In this document: in pieces, positions 16,165 through 24,169 of the stretch
Layout: every line of letters begins with the position of its first letter
Position numbering within the stretch: position 1 is the stretch's first letter
Origin: an uncultured Bacteroidales bacterium
GTDB lineage: Bacteria; Bacteroidota; Bacteroidia; Bacteroidales; Muribaculaceae
DNA: 53,686 nt
Reading direction: 5' to 3'
NCBI GenBank assembly: GCA_902782465.1
Contig: CACZNH010000007.1
Span: 1 to 53,686 of the forward strand
Notes under the pieces: model-generated
What the model saw: only the letters and a program-made list of their open reading frames with translations
What the model was told of the DNA's origin: nothing
The model's database searches: none
Program-made: the position numbers and the translations under genes

Positions 16165-17037
16165 ATGAGACTAGACGGAAGACGCGAAAGCGAAAATGTT
16201 GAGGATCGCCGCGGTATGGGCACCGGAACCAAGGTGGGACTGGGTGGCCTGGGCGGACTCATTATCTTCGGATTAATCACCCTGCTGATGGGTGGAAACA
16301 TCGGCGACGTGTTACAACAGGCTGGCGGTCTGGGCATGCAGGCCGGCGGCGAACAGCATGAAATCACCCAGGAGGAAGAGGAACTCGCTACCTTCTCCAA
16401 ACAGGTAATGGCCAGCACCGAGGACATCTGGTCACAGATTTTCAAGGAGTATGGCATCGGTCAGTATCCCGCTCCCAAGCTGGTGCTCTACACTGGTAGC
16501 ACTCAGACCGCTTGCGGTCAGGGTCAGGCTGCAGTAGGCCCCTTCTACTGCTCGGGCGACCAAAACGTTTACCTCGACCTGTCGTTCTTCCAGACCATGG
16601 ACCAGCAGTTGGGCGTGAAGGGTGACAACTCCAGCCTTGCCAAGGCCTATGTCATCGCCCACGAGGTGGGACACCACATCGAGTACCTGCTGGGCACCCT
16701 GGAGAAGGCACACCGCAAGATGCAGGCAACCAACCAGACCAACGCCAACAAATACAGCGTGCGCCTGGAGCTGATGGCCGACTTCTATGCGGGTGTGTGG
16801 GCACACTACGAGAAGAAGTACTTCAACTCCATCAGCGACCAAGACCTGATGGAGGCCATCGACTGTGCACAGAAGATTGGTGACGACTACCTGCAGAAGC
16901 GCTCACAGGGTTATGCACAGCCCGAGAGCTTCACCCACGGCACCAGCGCACAGCGCATGAAGTGGTTCAAGCTCGGCTACCAGACCGGCGACGTGCGCCG
17001 CGCCACCACCTTCCAAGAGAGCGACGCCACCCTGTAA
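16165..17037 (+). CDS. Neutral zinc metallopeptidase, YpfJ/KPN_02809 family
   Basis: 290 residues. A short basic N-terminus, one membrane segment with Gly-rich flanks (about 24-45), then a zincin domain with HEVGH (His166, Glu167, His170) and the downstream ELMADFYAGVW helix that supplies the third ligand. This is the putative 'neutral zinc metallopeptidase' family, whose substrate is not known. The start MRLDGRRES is characteristic of the family. Single gene with its own promoter. Confidence 0.92.
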   Translation: MRLDGRRESENVEDRRGMGTGTKVGLGGLGGLIIFGLITLLMGGNIGDVLQQAGGLGMQAGGEQHEITQEEEELATFSKQVMASTEDIWSQIFKEYGIGQYPAPKLVLYTGSTQTACGQGQAAVGPFYCSGDQNVYLDLSFFQTMDQQLGVKGDNSSLAKAYVIAHEVGHHIEYLLGTLEKAHRKMQATNQTNANKYSVRLELMADFYAGVWAHYEKKYFNSISDQDLMEAIDCAQKIGDDYLQKRSQGYAQPESFTHGTSAQRMKWFKLGYQTGDVRRATTFQESDATL

Positions 17038-17082
17038 AAAACGTGGCCGCTCTTGCCTAGAAGCTATTGAGATATCACAAGG

Positions 17083-17116
17083 TGTGCGCCCCCTCGGTCA
17101 ATCGTCGGGGCGCACA
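17083..17116 (+). terminator. Hairpin after the metallopeptidase gene
   Basis: TGTGCGCCCC (17083-17092) and GGGGCGCACA (17107-17116) form a perfect 10-bp GC-rich stem. No clear T-run follows. Confidence 0.6.
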
Positions 17117-17140
17117 ATATCTATATAAACCATTGAATAC

Positions 17141-18769
17141 ATGACAAAAAACATTTTTCGGAAAATCGGAGAAATACTAATGATGCCTTTCAGGAAACAT
17201 TTCCTGTTCCTGATATCTTTTTTTGTCTTGGCGACAAGCCCCTTCTTCTTGTGGCAATTCTTTTACAAGCACCTGTTAATGAACGGGTTCTTGCTGACGG
17301 TTCACTGCTTCATCATCTCCTATGTAGTGACACTGCTTGTAGGGCTGATTAAGCCTGACGCACTGCGCAAGATTGTCCAAGGCATAGTGCTGGTGGTTTC
17401 GGCCATCACCTTTGGCATCAACTTTTACTGTATTTTTGAGCTCGGATACCTGCTGGATGCTGACCTGGCCAGACTGATGCTGGGAACCGACCTCAACGAG
17501 ACCAAAGAATTTGCTTCAGTCATGCTGCCCAAGTGGATGATACCCGCAGTTCTGGGCATCTATTTGGTATTCGTTGCCTTGTGGAAACTCTCCAAGCGCT
17601 ATAACATGAATCTGGGCAAGAAGATGTCTTGGCTTGCCATGGCGGCACTGTGCCTGTGCATTGCTGTTAACTACCGCGCATGGGGTGTCTGGGAGGAAGG
17701 ACCGATTTACCGCATCTATGAGATGACGCAGTATGAGGTGACCGACGATTTGACACCCTATTACACCCACCCCACCATCACCTTCATCGACGATGCCGAG
17801 ATACCCACTGATGTCGTGCTCATCATCGGTGAATCCTTCGCCCGCTGCCACAGTTCCCTATATGGCTATGACAAAGAGACTAATCCGCGTCTGACCGCCT
17901 ATCGGGACAGTTCGCTGCTGTTCACATTTGACAGCATCGATGCTCCCGCCCCCACCACGGCCGAGTCCATCAGGCTGATGCTCAGCACCTATAGCCAAGC
18001 TGATGAAGAGGCAGACAGTGACAAGAAATGGTTTGAATTCACGACTATCATCGAGTTGATGCAGGATTGCGGATTTGACACCTACTGGTTTGGCAATCAG
18101 GCACGAGGCTCCAAAAAGAATGGCGCCACGCGAGTGTTTGCCGAGGCATGCCAGCAGCAGAAGTTCCTGCAGCATGAAGGGGCCGACCGCTATAACGTAA
18201 CGACTGACATCGTGCTGGTTGACTCATCCTACCAGTACGTCCGCGAGGCCAAGCCCGAGGGCCATCACTTCATCATCTACCACATGATGGGTTCGCACTT
18301 TGACTTCGCCATGCGTTATCCCAAGGAGTATGCCCGTTTCACCGAGAAAGACTATGCCTCAGAACCCGCGTCACACCGCTCGACACTGGCAAGCTATGAC
18401 AACTCCATCCTGTATAACGATGAGGTGGTCAGTCAAATCATTAATCTGTATCGAGACAGGGATGCCATCGTCATCTACGTTCCTGACCACGGACAGGTGA
18501 TGTACCGCAATCCCAAATTTCCTGACTATTTCTCACACGGAAATAAAAAGAACGCCTTGAGTTACGACCTCGGCGTTGAGATTCCGTTCTTCATTTACGC
18601 TTCGCCATTGTACCAGCAACGGCATCCCGCAATCATGCAACGCATCCGCGAGCGCCAGGAGCAACCCGTCAACTGGAACAGTGACGACCTGCCCTACCTC
18701 ATCCTGGACGTGATCGGCGTGAAAGACGTAGCCGGGGAAACCATCCAACCCAAATCAGCCCTGCAATAG
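17141..18769 (+). CDS. Phosphoethanolamine transferase (EptA-like)
   Basis: 542 residues. Five N-terminal membrane segments (to about residue 185) precede a periplasmic alkaline-phosphatase/sulfatase-type domain. The nucleophile motif is IGESFARCHSSLYGY (around 230-244) and further metal-site motifs are MGSH and VYVPDHGQ. Family members move phosphoethanolamine from phosphatidylethanolamine to lipid A or glycan. In many EptA enzymes the nucleophile is threonine (GET); here the position is serine. The start has good hydrophobic topology. The PgeF gene converges on it 16 bases beyond the stop. Confidence 0.88.
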   Translation: MTKNIFRKIGEILMMPFRKHFLFLISFFVLATSPFFLWQFFYKHLLMNGFLLTVHCFIISYVVTLLVGLIKPDALRKIVQGIVLVVSAITFGINFYCIFELGYLLDADLARLMLGTDLNETKEFASVMLPKWMIPAVLGIYLVFVALWKLSKRYNMNLGKKMSWLAMAALCLCIAVNYRAWGVWEEGPIYRIYEMTQYEVTDDLTPYYTHPTITFIDDAEIPTDVVLIIGESFARCHSSLYGYDKETNPRLTAYRDSSLLFTFDSIDAPAPTTAESIRLMLSTYSQADEEADSDKKWFEFTTIIELMQDCGFDTYWFGNQARGSKKNGATRVFAEACQQQKFLQHEGADRYNVTTDIVLVDSSYQYVREAKPEGHHFIIYHMMGSHFDFAMRYPKEYARFTEKDYASEPASHRSTLASYDNSILYNDEVVSQIINLYRDRDAIVIYVPDHGQVMYRNPKFPDYFSHGNKKNALSYDLGVEIPFFIYASPLYQQRHPAIMQRIRERQEQPVNWNSDDLPYLILDVIGVKDVAGETIQPKSALQ

Positions 18770-18785
18770 GACTTTCGCTTAACCC

Positions 18786-19574
18786 TTATCGCTGGAGGAT
18801 GGCGGTGAAGGTGCGGCCGCTGTTGATGCCCAAGCGACGGGCTGAAAAGAAGTGGTCGCTTTCACAACGTGAACAATGTCGTGAAGTGACGATATTGTCA
18901 GCTGGAACTCCAGCGGCAATGAGCACGTCACGATTGGCTGTGCGCAAGTCGATGTGGGCTTTGCCCGTAGCGGCATTGCGCATGACGATTTCATCGAGTA
19001 AAAAGCCTGCTTTCCTGAAAGCGTCCACGACCTCGTCGCCCACCTCAAAGCAGTCCTGGCAGATGCTGGGACCCATAGCGGCCTGGATTCGTTCGGCTCT
19101 GGCGCCCTGACGGCACATCTCCTTGACCACACTATCGGCAATGCGTCCCACGGTGCCGCGCCATCCGGCATGGGCCACGGCAATGACTCCAGCCTGCCCA
19201 TCAACGAGGACAATGGGCACACAGTCGGCCGTGTTCACGCCGATGACCACGCCCTTGAGCGACGTCACCAGGGCATCGACTCCCTCCAGCGCCTGTTCCT
19301 GCTTGTCAATGTCCAATGAGCGGAATTGCTCGTCAATGACCACCACACGGCAAGAGTGCGTCTGCCGCGGCATCACCAGGTCGTCAAGGTCAATACCCAA
19401 TTGCATCGCCAGCGTGAGGCGTGCATCCAGCACCCGCAGGGCGTCATCGCCCACATAGTCACACAGGTTCACACCCGAATAGGCATTACGCCTATCCACC
19501 TCGCCGCGCGTCGTCGAGAAGGCCTCCACATTTGCCACAGGCTTCGCAAAATCCAAAGTCAACAATTCCATCAT
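18786..19574 (-). CDS. pgeF: Peptidoglycan editing factor PgeF (YfiH/DUF152 laccase-domain family)
   Basis: 262 residues. The His-Cys-His zinc site is visible: His73 (PRQTHSCRV), Cys118 (NTADCVPIVLVD) and His135 (VAHAGWRGTVG). E. coli PgeF removes wrongly placed amino acids from peptidoglycan precursors; relatives are also called polyphenol oxidases or purine nucleoside phosphorylases. TAATTTTG on the minus strand (19593-19600) may be its promoter box. It is divergent from the toxin-antitoxin pair. Confidence 0.9.
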   Translation of the reverse strand: MMELLTLDFAKPVANVEAFSTTRGEVDRRNAYSGVNLCDYVGDDALRVLDARLTLAMQLGIDLDDLVMPRQTHSCRVVVIDEQFRSLDIDKQEQALEGVDALVTSLKGVVIGVNTADCVPIVLVDGQAGVIAVAHAGWRGTVGRIADSVVKEMCRQGARAERIQAAMGPSICQDCFEVGDEVVDAFRKAGFLLDEIVMRNAATGKAHIDLRTANRDVLIAAGVPADNIVTSRHCSRCESDHFFSARRLGINSGRTFTAILQR

Positions 19575-19617
19575 AAAATATTTTTACCAGCGCAAAATTA
19601 CCAAAAAAAGCTATAAT

Positions 19618-19650
19618 ACTTTCCTGTTTGGGAAAGTTTTTGTAAATTTG
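19618..19650 (+). promoter_or_regulatory. Toxin-antitoxin promoter with palindromic operator
   Basis: ACTTTCC (19618-19624), six bases, GGAAAGT (19631-19637): a perfect 7-bp inverted repeat that overlaps the distal promoter region. The -7 box TAAATTTG is at 19643-19650, 24 bases before the toxin ATG. This is where an antitoxin would be expected to bind and repress. Confidence 0.6.
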
Positions 19651-19674
19651 CCACCAAATTAATCAGATAATAAA

Positions 19675-20004
19675 ATGGCTTTTAAAACTATATATACTGA
19701 GGAAACGATTTCATTTTTGACATCTTTGCCTGATAATGTTAAAGATAAAGTCACATACAACATTCGAAAAGTTGCTGGAGGTGTTATTGATTCCGAACTA
19801 TTTAAAAAACTAGAAAATACTGATATTTGGGAATTTCGCACCCTTTTTAACGGTTTAGCCTATCACATGCTAGCCTTTTGGGATACTGAAAACGAGACAT
19901 TGGTCATCGTCACACATGGTTTCATCAAGAAGAAACAGAAAACGCCCAAAAAAGAAATAGCTAAAGCCGAACAAATCAGAAAGTTATATTTTCAAAATAA
20001 ATAA
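19675..20004 (+). CDS. HigB/RelE-type toxin (Gp49-like)
   Basis: 109 residues. The sequence has the RelE-superfamily pattern: a helix with LTSLPDNVKDKV, LFKKLENTDIWEFRTLF, and a basic C-terminal end VTHGFIKKKQKTPKKEIAKAEQI typical of phage-derived Gp49/HigB toxins, which cut mRNA on the ribosome. It is followed after 2 bases by its XRE antitoxin, the toxin-first order of HigBA. The gene is clearly more AT-rich than its neighbours, a sign of recent arrival. Confidence 0.88.
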   Translation: MAFKTIYTEETISFLTSLPDNVKDKVTYNIRKVAGGVIDSELFKKLENTDIWEFRTLFNGLAYHMLAFWDTENETLVIVTHGFIKKKQKTPKKEIAKAEQIRKLYFQNK

Positions 20005-20006
20005 TC

Positions 20007-20336
20007 ATGAGCGAGTTAAAACTATACTCTCAGGAAGAAATGATGAATCTGGTCATTGGACCCGTGGGCACGCCCAAGCGTGATGTCTTCGAGTCAAAAC
20101 TGGCAGCCGAACTCGAAGCCTACAAGATAGGTGAGGCTCTCAAGAAAGCGAGAAAAGAACAGCACCTCACCCAAAAAAAGCTGGGCGAGATGGTCGGCGT
20201 CAAAGAAGCCCAGATTTCCAAAATCGAGAACGGGAAAAGCGTAGCTTTCACCACGATTATAAGGCTGTTTAAGGCATTGGGAGCTAAGACTGCATGCCTA
20301 GATTTAGGCAATATGGGTAAAGTGGCATTGTGGTAA
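20007..20336 (+). CDS. HigA-type XRE antitoxin
   Basis: 109 residues. A helix-turn-helix of the XRE/Cro type lies at about 40-95 (LKKARKEQHLTQKKLGEMV, KEAQISKIENG). It is translated directly after the toxin and should neutralise it and repress the shared promoter through the palindrome at 19618-19637. The recF gene starts 17 bases later on the same strand. Confidence 0.88.
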   Translation: MSELKLYSQEEMMNLVIGPVGTPKRDVFESKLAAELEAYKIGEALKKARKEQHLTQKKLGEMVGVKEAQISKIENGKSVAFTTIIRLFKALGAKTACLDLGNMGKVALW

Positions 20337-20353
20337 ATGACCGGTGACTTGAT

Positions 20354-21466
20354 ATGACACTCGACACTGCCACCATAGTCAACTACAAGAATATCGCCGA
20401 GGCTCGGCTGGAGTTCTCGCCCAAGCTGAATTGCCTCATCGGCAACAACGGCCAGGGCAAGACCAACGTGCTCGACGCCATCTACTACCTGAGCATGTGC
20501 CGCTCATTCGTTTCGGCAGGCGACAACAGCGCAGTTATCCGTCACGGTGAGCCGTTCATGATGCTTCAGGGCAGTTACACACGACAAGAGACACCCATGG
20601 AAATCAGCGTCGCCCTGCAGCGCGGCAAACGCAAGGTGGTGCGCCGCGACGGCAAGGAGTACCAGCGGCTGAGCCAGCACATCGGTCTATTGCCAGTGGT
20701 GATGGTGTCGCCCATGGATTGGGACCTCGTGAGAGGCAGCGGCGAGGAAAGGCGCCGTTTTATGGACCTCATCATCTCACAAAACGACAGCGAGTATCTC
20801 GACGCCCTCATCCGCTACGGCAAGGCCGTAGAGCAACGCAACGCCATGATTAAGAAGGAAATGCGTGACCCGCTACTGTATGAGACGGTAGAAATGGAGA
20901 TGGCACGACACGCCACGTTCATTCATCAACGGCGCAGCCAGTGGGTGGAGCAGTTCCTGCCCATCTTCATGCACTACTACAATGCCGTGGCAGGCGACAG
21001 CGAGGTTGTGAGCCTGCACTACAAGAGCCACCTCAACGAGGGCACTATGCAAGAGCACCTGTCCGCCACACGCGAGCGGGACCTCATCATCGGCTACACC
21101 ACACGCGGCATCCACCGCGATGACATCGAACTGATGTTGAACGGTTTCCCCATGCGCAGTACCGGCAGCCAGGGACAATGTAAGACCTATACCATCGCTC
21201 TGCGCTTCGCCCAGTTCGATTTCCTCAAGGCAAATAACCCGACGGTGCCCATCTTGTTGCTCGATGACATCTTTGACCGCCTCGACGCCAATCGCGTGGA
21301 GCGCATCGTCGATGTCGTGTCCAGCGACCGATTCGGCCAGATTTTCATTACCGACACCAACCGCACCCACCTCGACCACATCGTTGCCCGCCACGGCGGC
21401 GGCCACTGCCTGATGCATGTCGAGAACGGCAATGTGACTGTGCAGAAAGGAGGCGATACAGCATGA
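20354..21466 (+). CDS. recF: DNA replication and repair protein RecF
   Basis: 370 residues. Walker A GNNGQGKTN (30-38), an ABC-type signature region with TGSQGQCKTYTIAL, and Walker B ILLLDDIFDRLD place this in the RecF ATPases, which load RecA at single-strand gaps. The length is typical. It overlaps the DUF721 gene by four bases (ATGA), a common pairing in Bacteroidetes. It is not next to dnaA or dnaN here. Confidence 0.95.
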   Translation: MTLDTATIVNYKNIAEARLEFSPKLNCLIGNNGQGKTNVLDAIYYLSMCRSFVSAGDNSAVIRHGEPFMMLQGSYTRQETPMEISVALQRGKRKVVRRDGKEYQRLSQHIGLLPVVMVSPMDWDLVRGSGEERRRFMDLIISQNDSEYLDALIRYGKAVEQRNAMIKKEMRDPLLYETVEMEMARHATFIHQRRSQWVEQFLPIFMHYYNAVAGDSEVVSLHYKSHLNEGTMQEHLSATRERDLIIGYTTRGIHRDDIELMLNGFPMRSTGSQGQCKTYTIALRFAQFDFLKANNPTVPILLLDDIFDRLDANRVERIVDVVSSDRFGQIFITDTNRTHLDHIVARHGGGHCLMHVENGNVTVQKGGDTA

Positions 21467-21753
21467 AACGCACCGAGGCCAAGAACATCGGTCAAATCAT
21501 TAACGAGGTACTGCAGAAGGAGCATCTCGACGTAGCCCTTGACGAGCACCGTGCCAGTGCCCTGTGGCCACAGATTGTGGGCGACGGCATCAACCGCTAC
21601 ACTATCAAGCGCTATGTCAAGGACGGCGTGATGACGGTACACCTCTCGTCGGCATCGCTTGCCAACGAACTCATGCTCAACCGCGGGCGCATCATCCAGC
21701 GCATCAACGAGACCCTGGGTCGCGACATCATCCGTGAAATCATCTTCAAATAA
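21463..21753 (+). CDS. DUF721 protein (DciA-like)
   Basis: 96 residues. DUF721 domain: IGQIINEVLQKEHLDVALDEHR, then LWPQIVGDGINRYT. DUF721 proteins include DciA, the predicted loader of the replicative helicase where DnaC is absent. It overlaps the end of recF by ATGA, so the two are translationally coupled, in line with a replication role. Confidence 0.85.
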   Translation: MKRTEAKNIGQIINEVLQKEHLDVALDEHRASALWPQIVGDGINRYTIKRYVKDGVMTVHLSSASLANELMLNRGRIIQRINETLGRDIIREIIFK

Positions 21754-21756
21754 CCC

Positions 21757-21798
21757 TCTAGAGCATCTAGATTTTCTAGATTATCCAGATCAACCAGA
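21757..21798. repeat. Self-similar spacer of TCTAGA/CCAGATC words
   Basis: Between the DUF721 gene and the thioesterase gene, CTCTAGA, CATCTAGA, TTTTCTAGA, TTATCCAGA and TCAACCAGA follow one another as degenerate variants of one short word. No ORF or promoter box is present. It is one of several such spacers in the window. Confidence 0.5.
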
Positions 21799-21810
21799 AA
21801 CTTATAAAAA

Positions 21811-22251
21811 ATGAACCACGCTATCGAAGCCCAATATCCTTTCAAACGACGCACTCAGGTGCAGCTGCGTTTCAACGACATCGATGCCCTGGGGCACGTC
21901 AACAACTCCATCTATTTCCAGTTCTTTGACCTTGCCAAGACCGAATACTTTGCCGGCCTCGAGGTCAATGCCGACATCAACTGGTGCAAGCCGGCCATTG
22001 TCATCGCCAATGTGAACTGCTCTTTTCTTGCACCTACAGTATTCCAGGAACCCGTCGAGGTGCTCACACAGTGCATGCGCCTGGGCGACAAGAGCCTGAC
22101 GCTACTGCAGCACCTGGTGAACCGCGACACGCGCGAACTCAAGGCCACGTGCGCCACCGTTATGGTCAACCTTGACCCCGAGACCAACCAACCCGCCCCG
22201 CTACCCAAAGTGTGGCGCGACGCCATCGTTGCCTACGAGGGTCACGAGTAA
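21811..22251 (+). CDS. Hotdog-fold acyl-CoA thioesterase
   Basis: 146 residues. The 4HBT hotdog signature FNDIDALGHVNNSIYFQFF is at residues 17-35, with the usual Asp, Gly-His and Asn-Asn positions. Family members hydrolyse short or medium acyl-CoA thioesters (YbgC/FadM type); the true substrate is not known. It follows the recF-DUF721 pair on the same strand and may be transcribed with it. A 7-bp GC-rich hairpin follows at 22280-22303. Confidence 0.85.
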   Translation: MNHAIEAQYPFKRRTQVQLRFNDIDALGHVNNSIYFQFFDLAKTEYFAGLEVNADINWCKPAIVIANVNCSFLAPTVFQEPVEVLTQCMRLGDKSLTLLQHLVNRDTRELKATCATVMVNLDPETNQPAPLPKVWRDAIVAYEGHE

Positions 22252-22279
22252 AGCATCACTGGCATAATGATAAAAAACG

Positions 22280-22303
22280 GGCGGCCTCCGCGATGGGGCC
22301 GCC
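22280..22303 (+). terminator. Hairpin after the thioesterase gene
   Basis: GGCGGCC (22280-22286) pairs with GGCCGCC (22297-22303), followed by TTGATTATTAAT. Confidence 0.65.
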
Positions 22304-22325
22304 TTGATTATTAATGCTTAATTCT

Positions 22326-23318
22326 TTATGCTTTCTGTCTATTGAGCATTTCATCCAGCTTCATCTGCTTGCGCGCCTTGCGTGTGGCGATAAGGTTGAT
22401 GAGAAAGCCGACTAACAGTGTTCCCAAACCAAAGATAATCGCACCACCAGCTATCAAGAACCTGGATGCCATTATCTCTTGCTCGCTTAAGTTAGTCTGG
22501 TCGACAAGGCCATTTAAATCAAAGCCGAAACAGCCTATTATCACACCACCCGTCAAGGCAACGATGCCGATGTAAATGAATCCTTGGCGCCACAAGGTAC
22601 CCCACACTCCATATCCAAACAACTGCATATAACCAATGATATAATAAAGCATGGGCAGCAACAGGGCAAAGAAACTGAATACATCAAGATTTATCACCCT
22701 CACAGGTATCATGATGAAAGATATCACAATAGTGATGATAGCGTAGAAAACCTGAATGAAAAAGCCCTGAGGGAGGGAGTGACAGGTGTTGCGTGGAGAA
22801 TAGCGGAACATCAGCCATGTGGGAAAGATGGCAAGAACAGCCATGGCCATCATCTCCCAACTATAGTGATTCCTGGACCATTCCACATATTGATGCAAGA
22901 ACTGGACAGTTTCATTGTCATTCTCATAGAAATTGATATTAAACACCTCGGGAAGAAGCCAGTAGGCAATAAAGGAGTAGATTACCGCAACGATAAACAT
23001 CATTTTTACCGGCGGGAAACTTACCTGTCGCTTGCCACTGATGTACTCGTAGATGAAATAGCCAGGACGCGTCATCAGGTTCCACAGACTGCGCAGCAGC
23101 GACCTTGTGCCCAAGCCCCAGATATCCATTACTCCCTGGTGGACACTCTTCCAGGTAATGGGCCCAATGCCTGCCTTTTGCGCACAACAGGGGCAAAAGT
23201 TACCCTTAAAACGATAACCACAACACTGGCATTCATGCTCCTCATCGCTCACGATGTGAAACTCGACAGAACGTTGCTGCCATTGCCTGAATCGATAGAA
23301 TAATTCCCTCAAGTTCAT
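22326..23318 (-). CDS. DUF3667 membrane protein
   Basis: 330 residues. An N-terminal zinc ribbon with two CxxC pairs (CQCCGYRFKGNFCPCCAQ) is followed by a short helical linker and five or more membrane segments. This is the layout of DUF3667, a Bacteroidetes family with no known role. Zinc binding is likely from the cysteines; everything else is open. It is divergently arranged from the isomerase gene. CAAAATTA at 23351-23358 is a possible -7 box on the minus strand. Confidence 0.78.
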   Translation of the reverse strand: MNLRELFYRFRQWQQRSVEFHIVSDEEHECQCCGYRFKGNFCPCCAQKAGIGPITWKSVHQGVMDIWGLGTRSLLRSLWNLMTRPGYFIYEYISGKRQVSFPPVKMMFIVAVIYSFIAYWLLPEVFNINFYENDNETVQFLHQYVEWSRNHYSWEMMAMAVLAIFPTWLMFRYSPRNTCHSLPQGFFIQVFYAIITIVISFIMIPVRVINLDVFSFFALLLPMLYYIIGYMQLFGYGVWGTLWRQGFIYIGIVALTGGVIIGCFGFDLNGLVDQTNLSEQEIMASRFLIAGGAIIFGLGTLLVGFLINLIATRKARKQMKLDEMLNRQKA

Positions 23319-23413
23319 AGATTACGTCAGTTTAATCCGTCTCTTTGGGGCAAAATTATAAAAAATCCTTCACAATCGACCCACAGAGGTCCGAAAACTG
23401 AAAACTGACGGCA

Positions 23414-23437
23414 AGAGACGCAAAATTTTGCGTCTCT
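23414..23437. repeat. 24-bp perfect palindrome
   Basis: AGAGACGCAAAA (23414-23425) followed at once by its inverted copy TTTTGCGTCTCT (23426-23437), with no spacer. It ends 16 bases before the -7 box of the sugar-phosphate isomerase gene. Confidence 0.85.
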
Positions 23438-23453
23438 ACTAAAAACTTTTTCG

Positions 23454-23461
23454 TAACTTTG
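23454..23461 (+). promoter_or_regulatory. Promoter -7 box of the isomerase gene
   Basis: TAACTTTG at 23454-23461; the nearest TTTG (23427-23430) lies inside the palindrome, 23 bases upstream, a slightly long spacing. Confidence 0.5.
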
Positions 23462-23494
23462 CACGTTCAAATCATCTTATACCATATTATTGTA

Positions 23495-24103
23495 ATGGAC
23501 GTAAAACAATCAATGCGTGAAATTTTGGAGGCCGAGAGCAAGGCCGTCCTTAATATACCCGTTACCGATGCTTACGAGGAGGCCGTCAACCTCATCGTCG
23601 AGCAAGTGAAGCACGAGGGAGGCAAACTGGTCACCTCGGGCATGGGCAAGTGTGGCCAGATTGCCGACAACATTGCCACCACTTTCTCATCAACGGGCAT
23701 TCCTGCCATCTTCCTCCATCCCAGCGAGGCCCAGCATGGCGACCTGGGCGTAGTGCAACCCCACGACGTGTTGCTGCTGCTCTCCAACTCGGGACGCACC
23801 AATGAAATCTGCGCTCTCGTTTCGCTGGCCCACAACCTGTATCCGCAACTCAAAATTGTGGTTATTACAGGCAATAAGGATAGCGAGCTGGCACACTTGG
23901 CCGACATCTGCCTGTGGACCGGCAACACCCAAGAGGTATGCCCCCTTGGCCTCACCCCGACAACGTCCACCACGGTGATGACCGTCATTGGCGACGTGCT
24001 GGTGGTCAACACCATGCGTGCCACCGGCTTCACCCGCGAGGACTATGCCCTGCGCCACCACGGCGGCTACCTGGGCAGCATTGCCAAGGGGACTAAATAT
24101 TAA
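23495..24103 (+). CDS. SIS-domain sugar-phosphate isomerase (KdsD/GutQ-like)
   Basis: 202 residues from the ATG at 23495. A single SIS domain: VTSGMGKCGQIA, HPSEAQHGDLGVV, LLLSNSGRTNEI, VITGNKDSELA and TPTTSTTVM match arabinose-5-phosphate isomerases, which make the precursor of KDO for lipopolysaccharide. The CBS pair found at the C-terminus of KdsD is absent, so the protein is the catalytic domain alone. An in-frame earlier start overlaps the promoter box and is rejected. Confidence 0.85.
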   Translation: MDVKQSMREILEAESKAVLNIPVTDAYEEAVNLIVEQVKHEGGKLVTSGMGKCGQIADNIATTFSSTGIPAIFLHPSEAQHGDLGVVQPHDVLLLLSNSGRTNEICALVSLAHNLYPQLKIVVITGNKDSELAHLADICLWTGNTQEVCPLGLTPTTSTTVMTVIGDVLVVNTMRATGFTREDYALRHHGGYLGSIAKGTKY

Positions 24104-24140
24104 GCTATTAGCCTTTAGCAATTAGCTGTTAGCTGTTAGC
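24104..24140. repeat. Self-similar spacer of TTAGC words
   Basis: GCTATTAGCCTTTAGCAATTAGCTGTTAGC and so on: five or six TTAGC words at 6-9 base spacing between the isomerase and the TPR-GDPD frame. No gene or promoter box. Confidence 0.5.
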
Positions 24141-24169
24141 AAGACAAGAAACCAGAAACTTAAAATAAA

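Noticed and set aside
19675-20336. Prophage remnant
   Set aside because: Only the toxin-antitoxin pair is present; no integrase, capsid or att-like repeats flank it.
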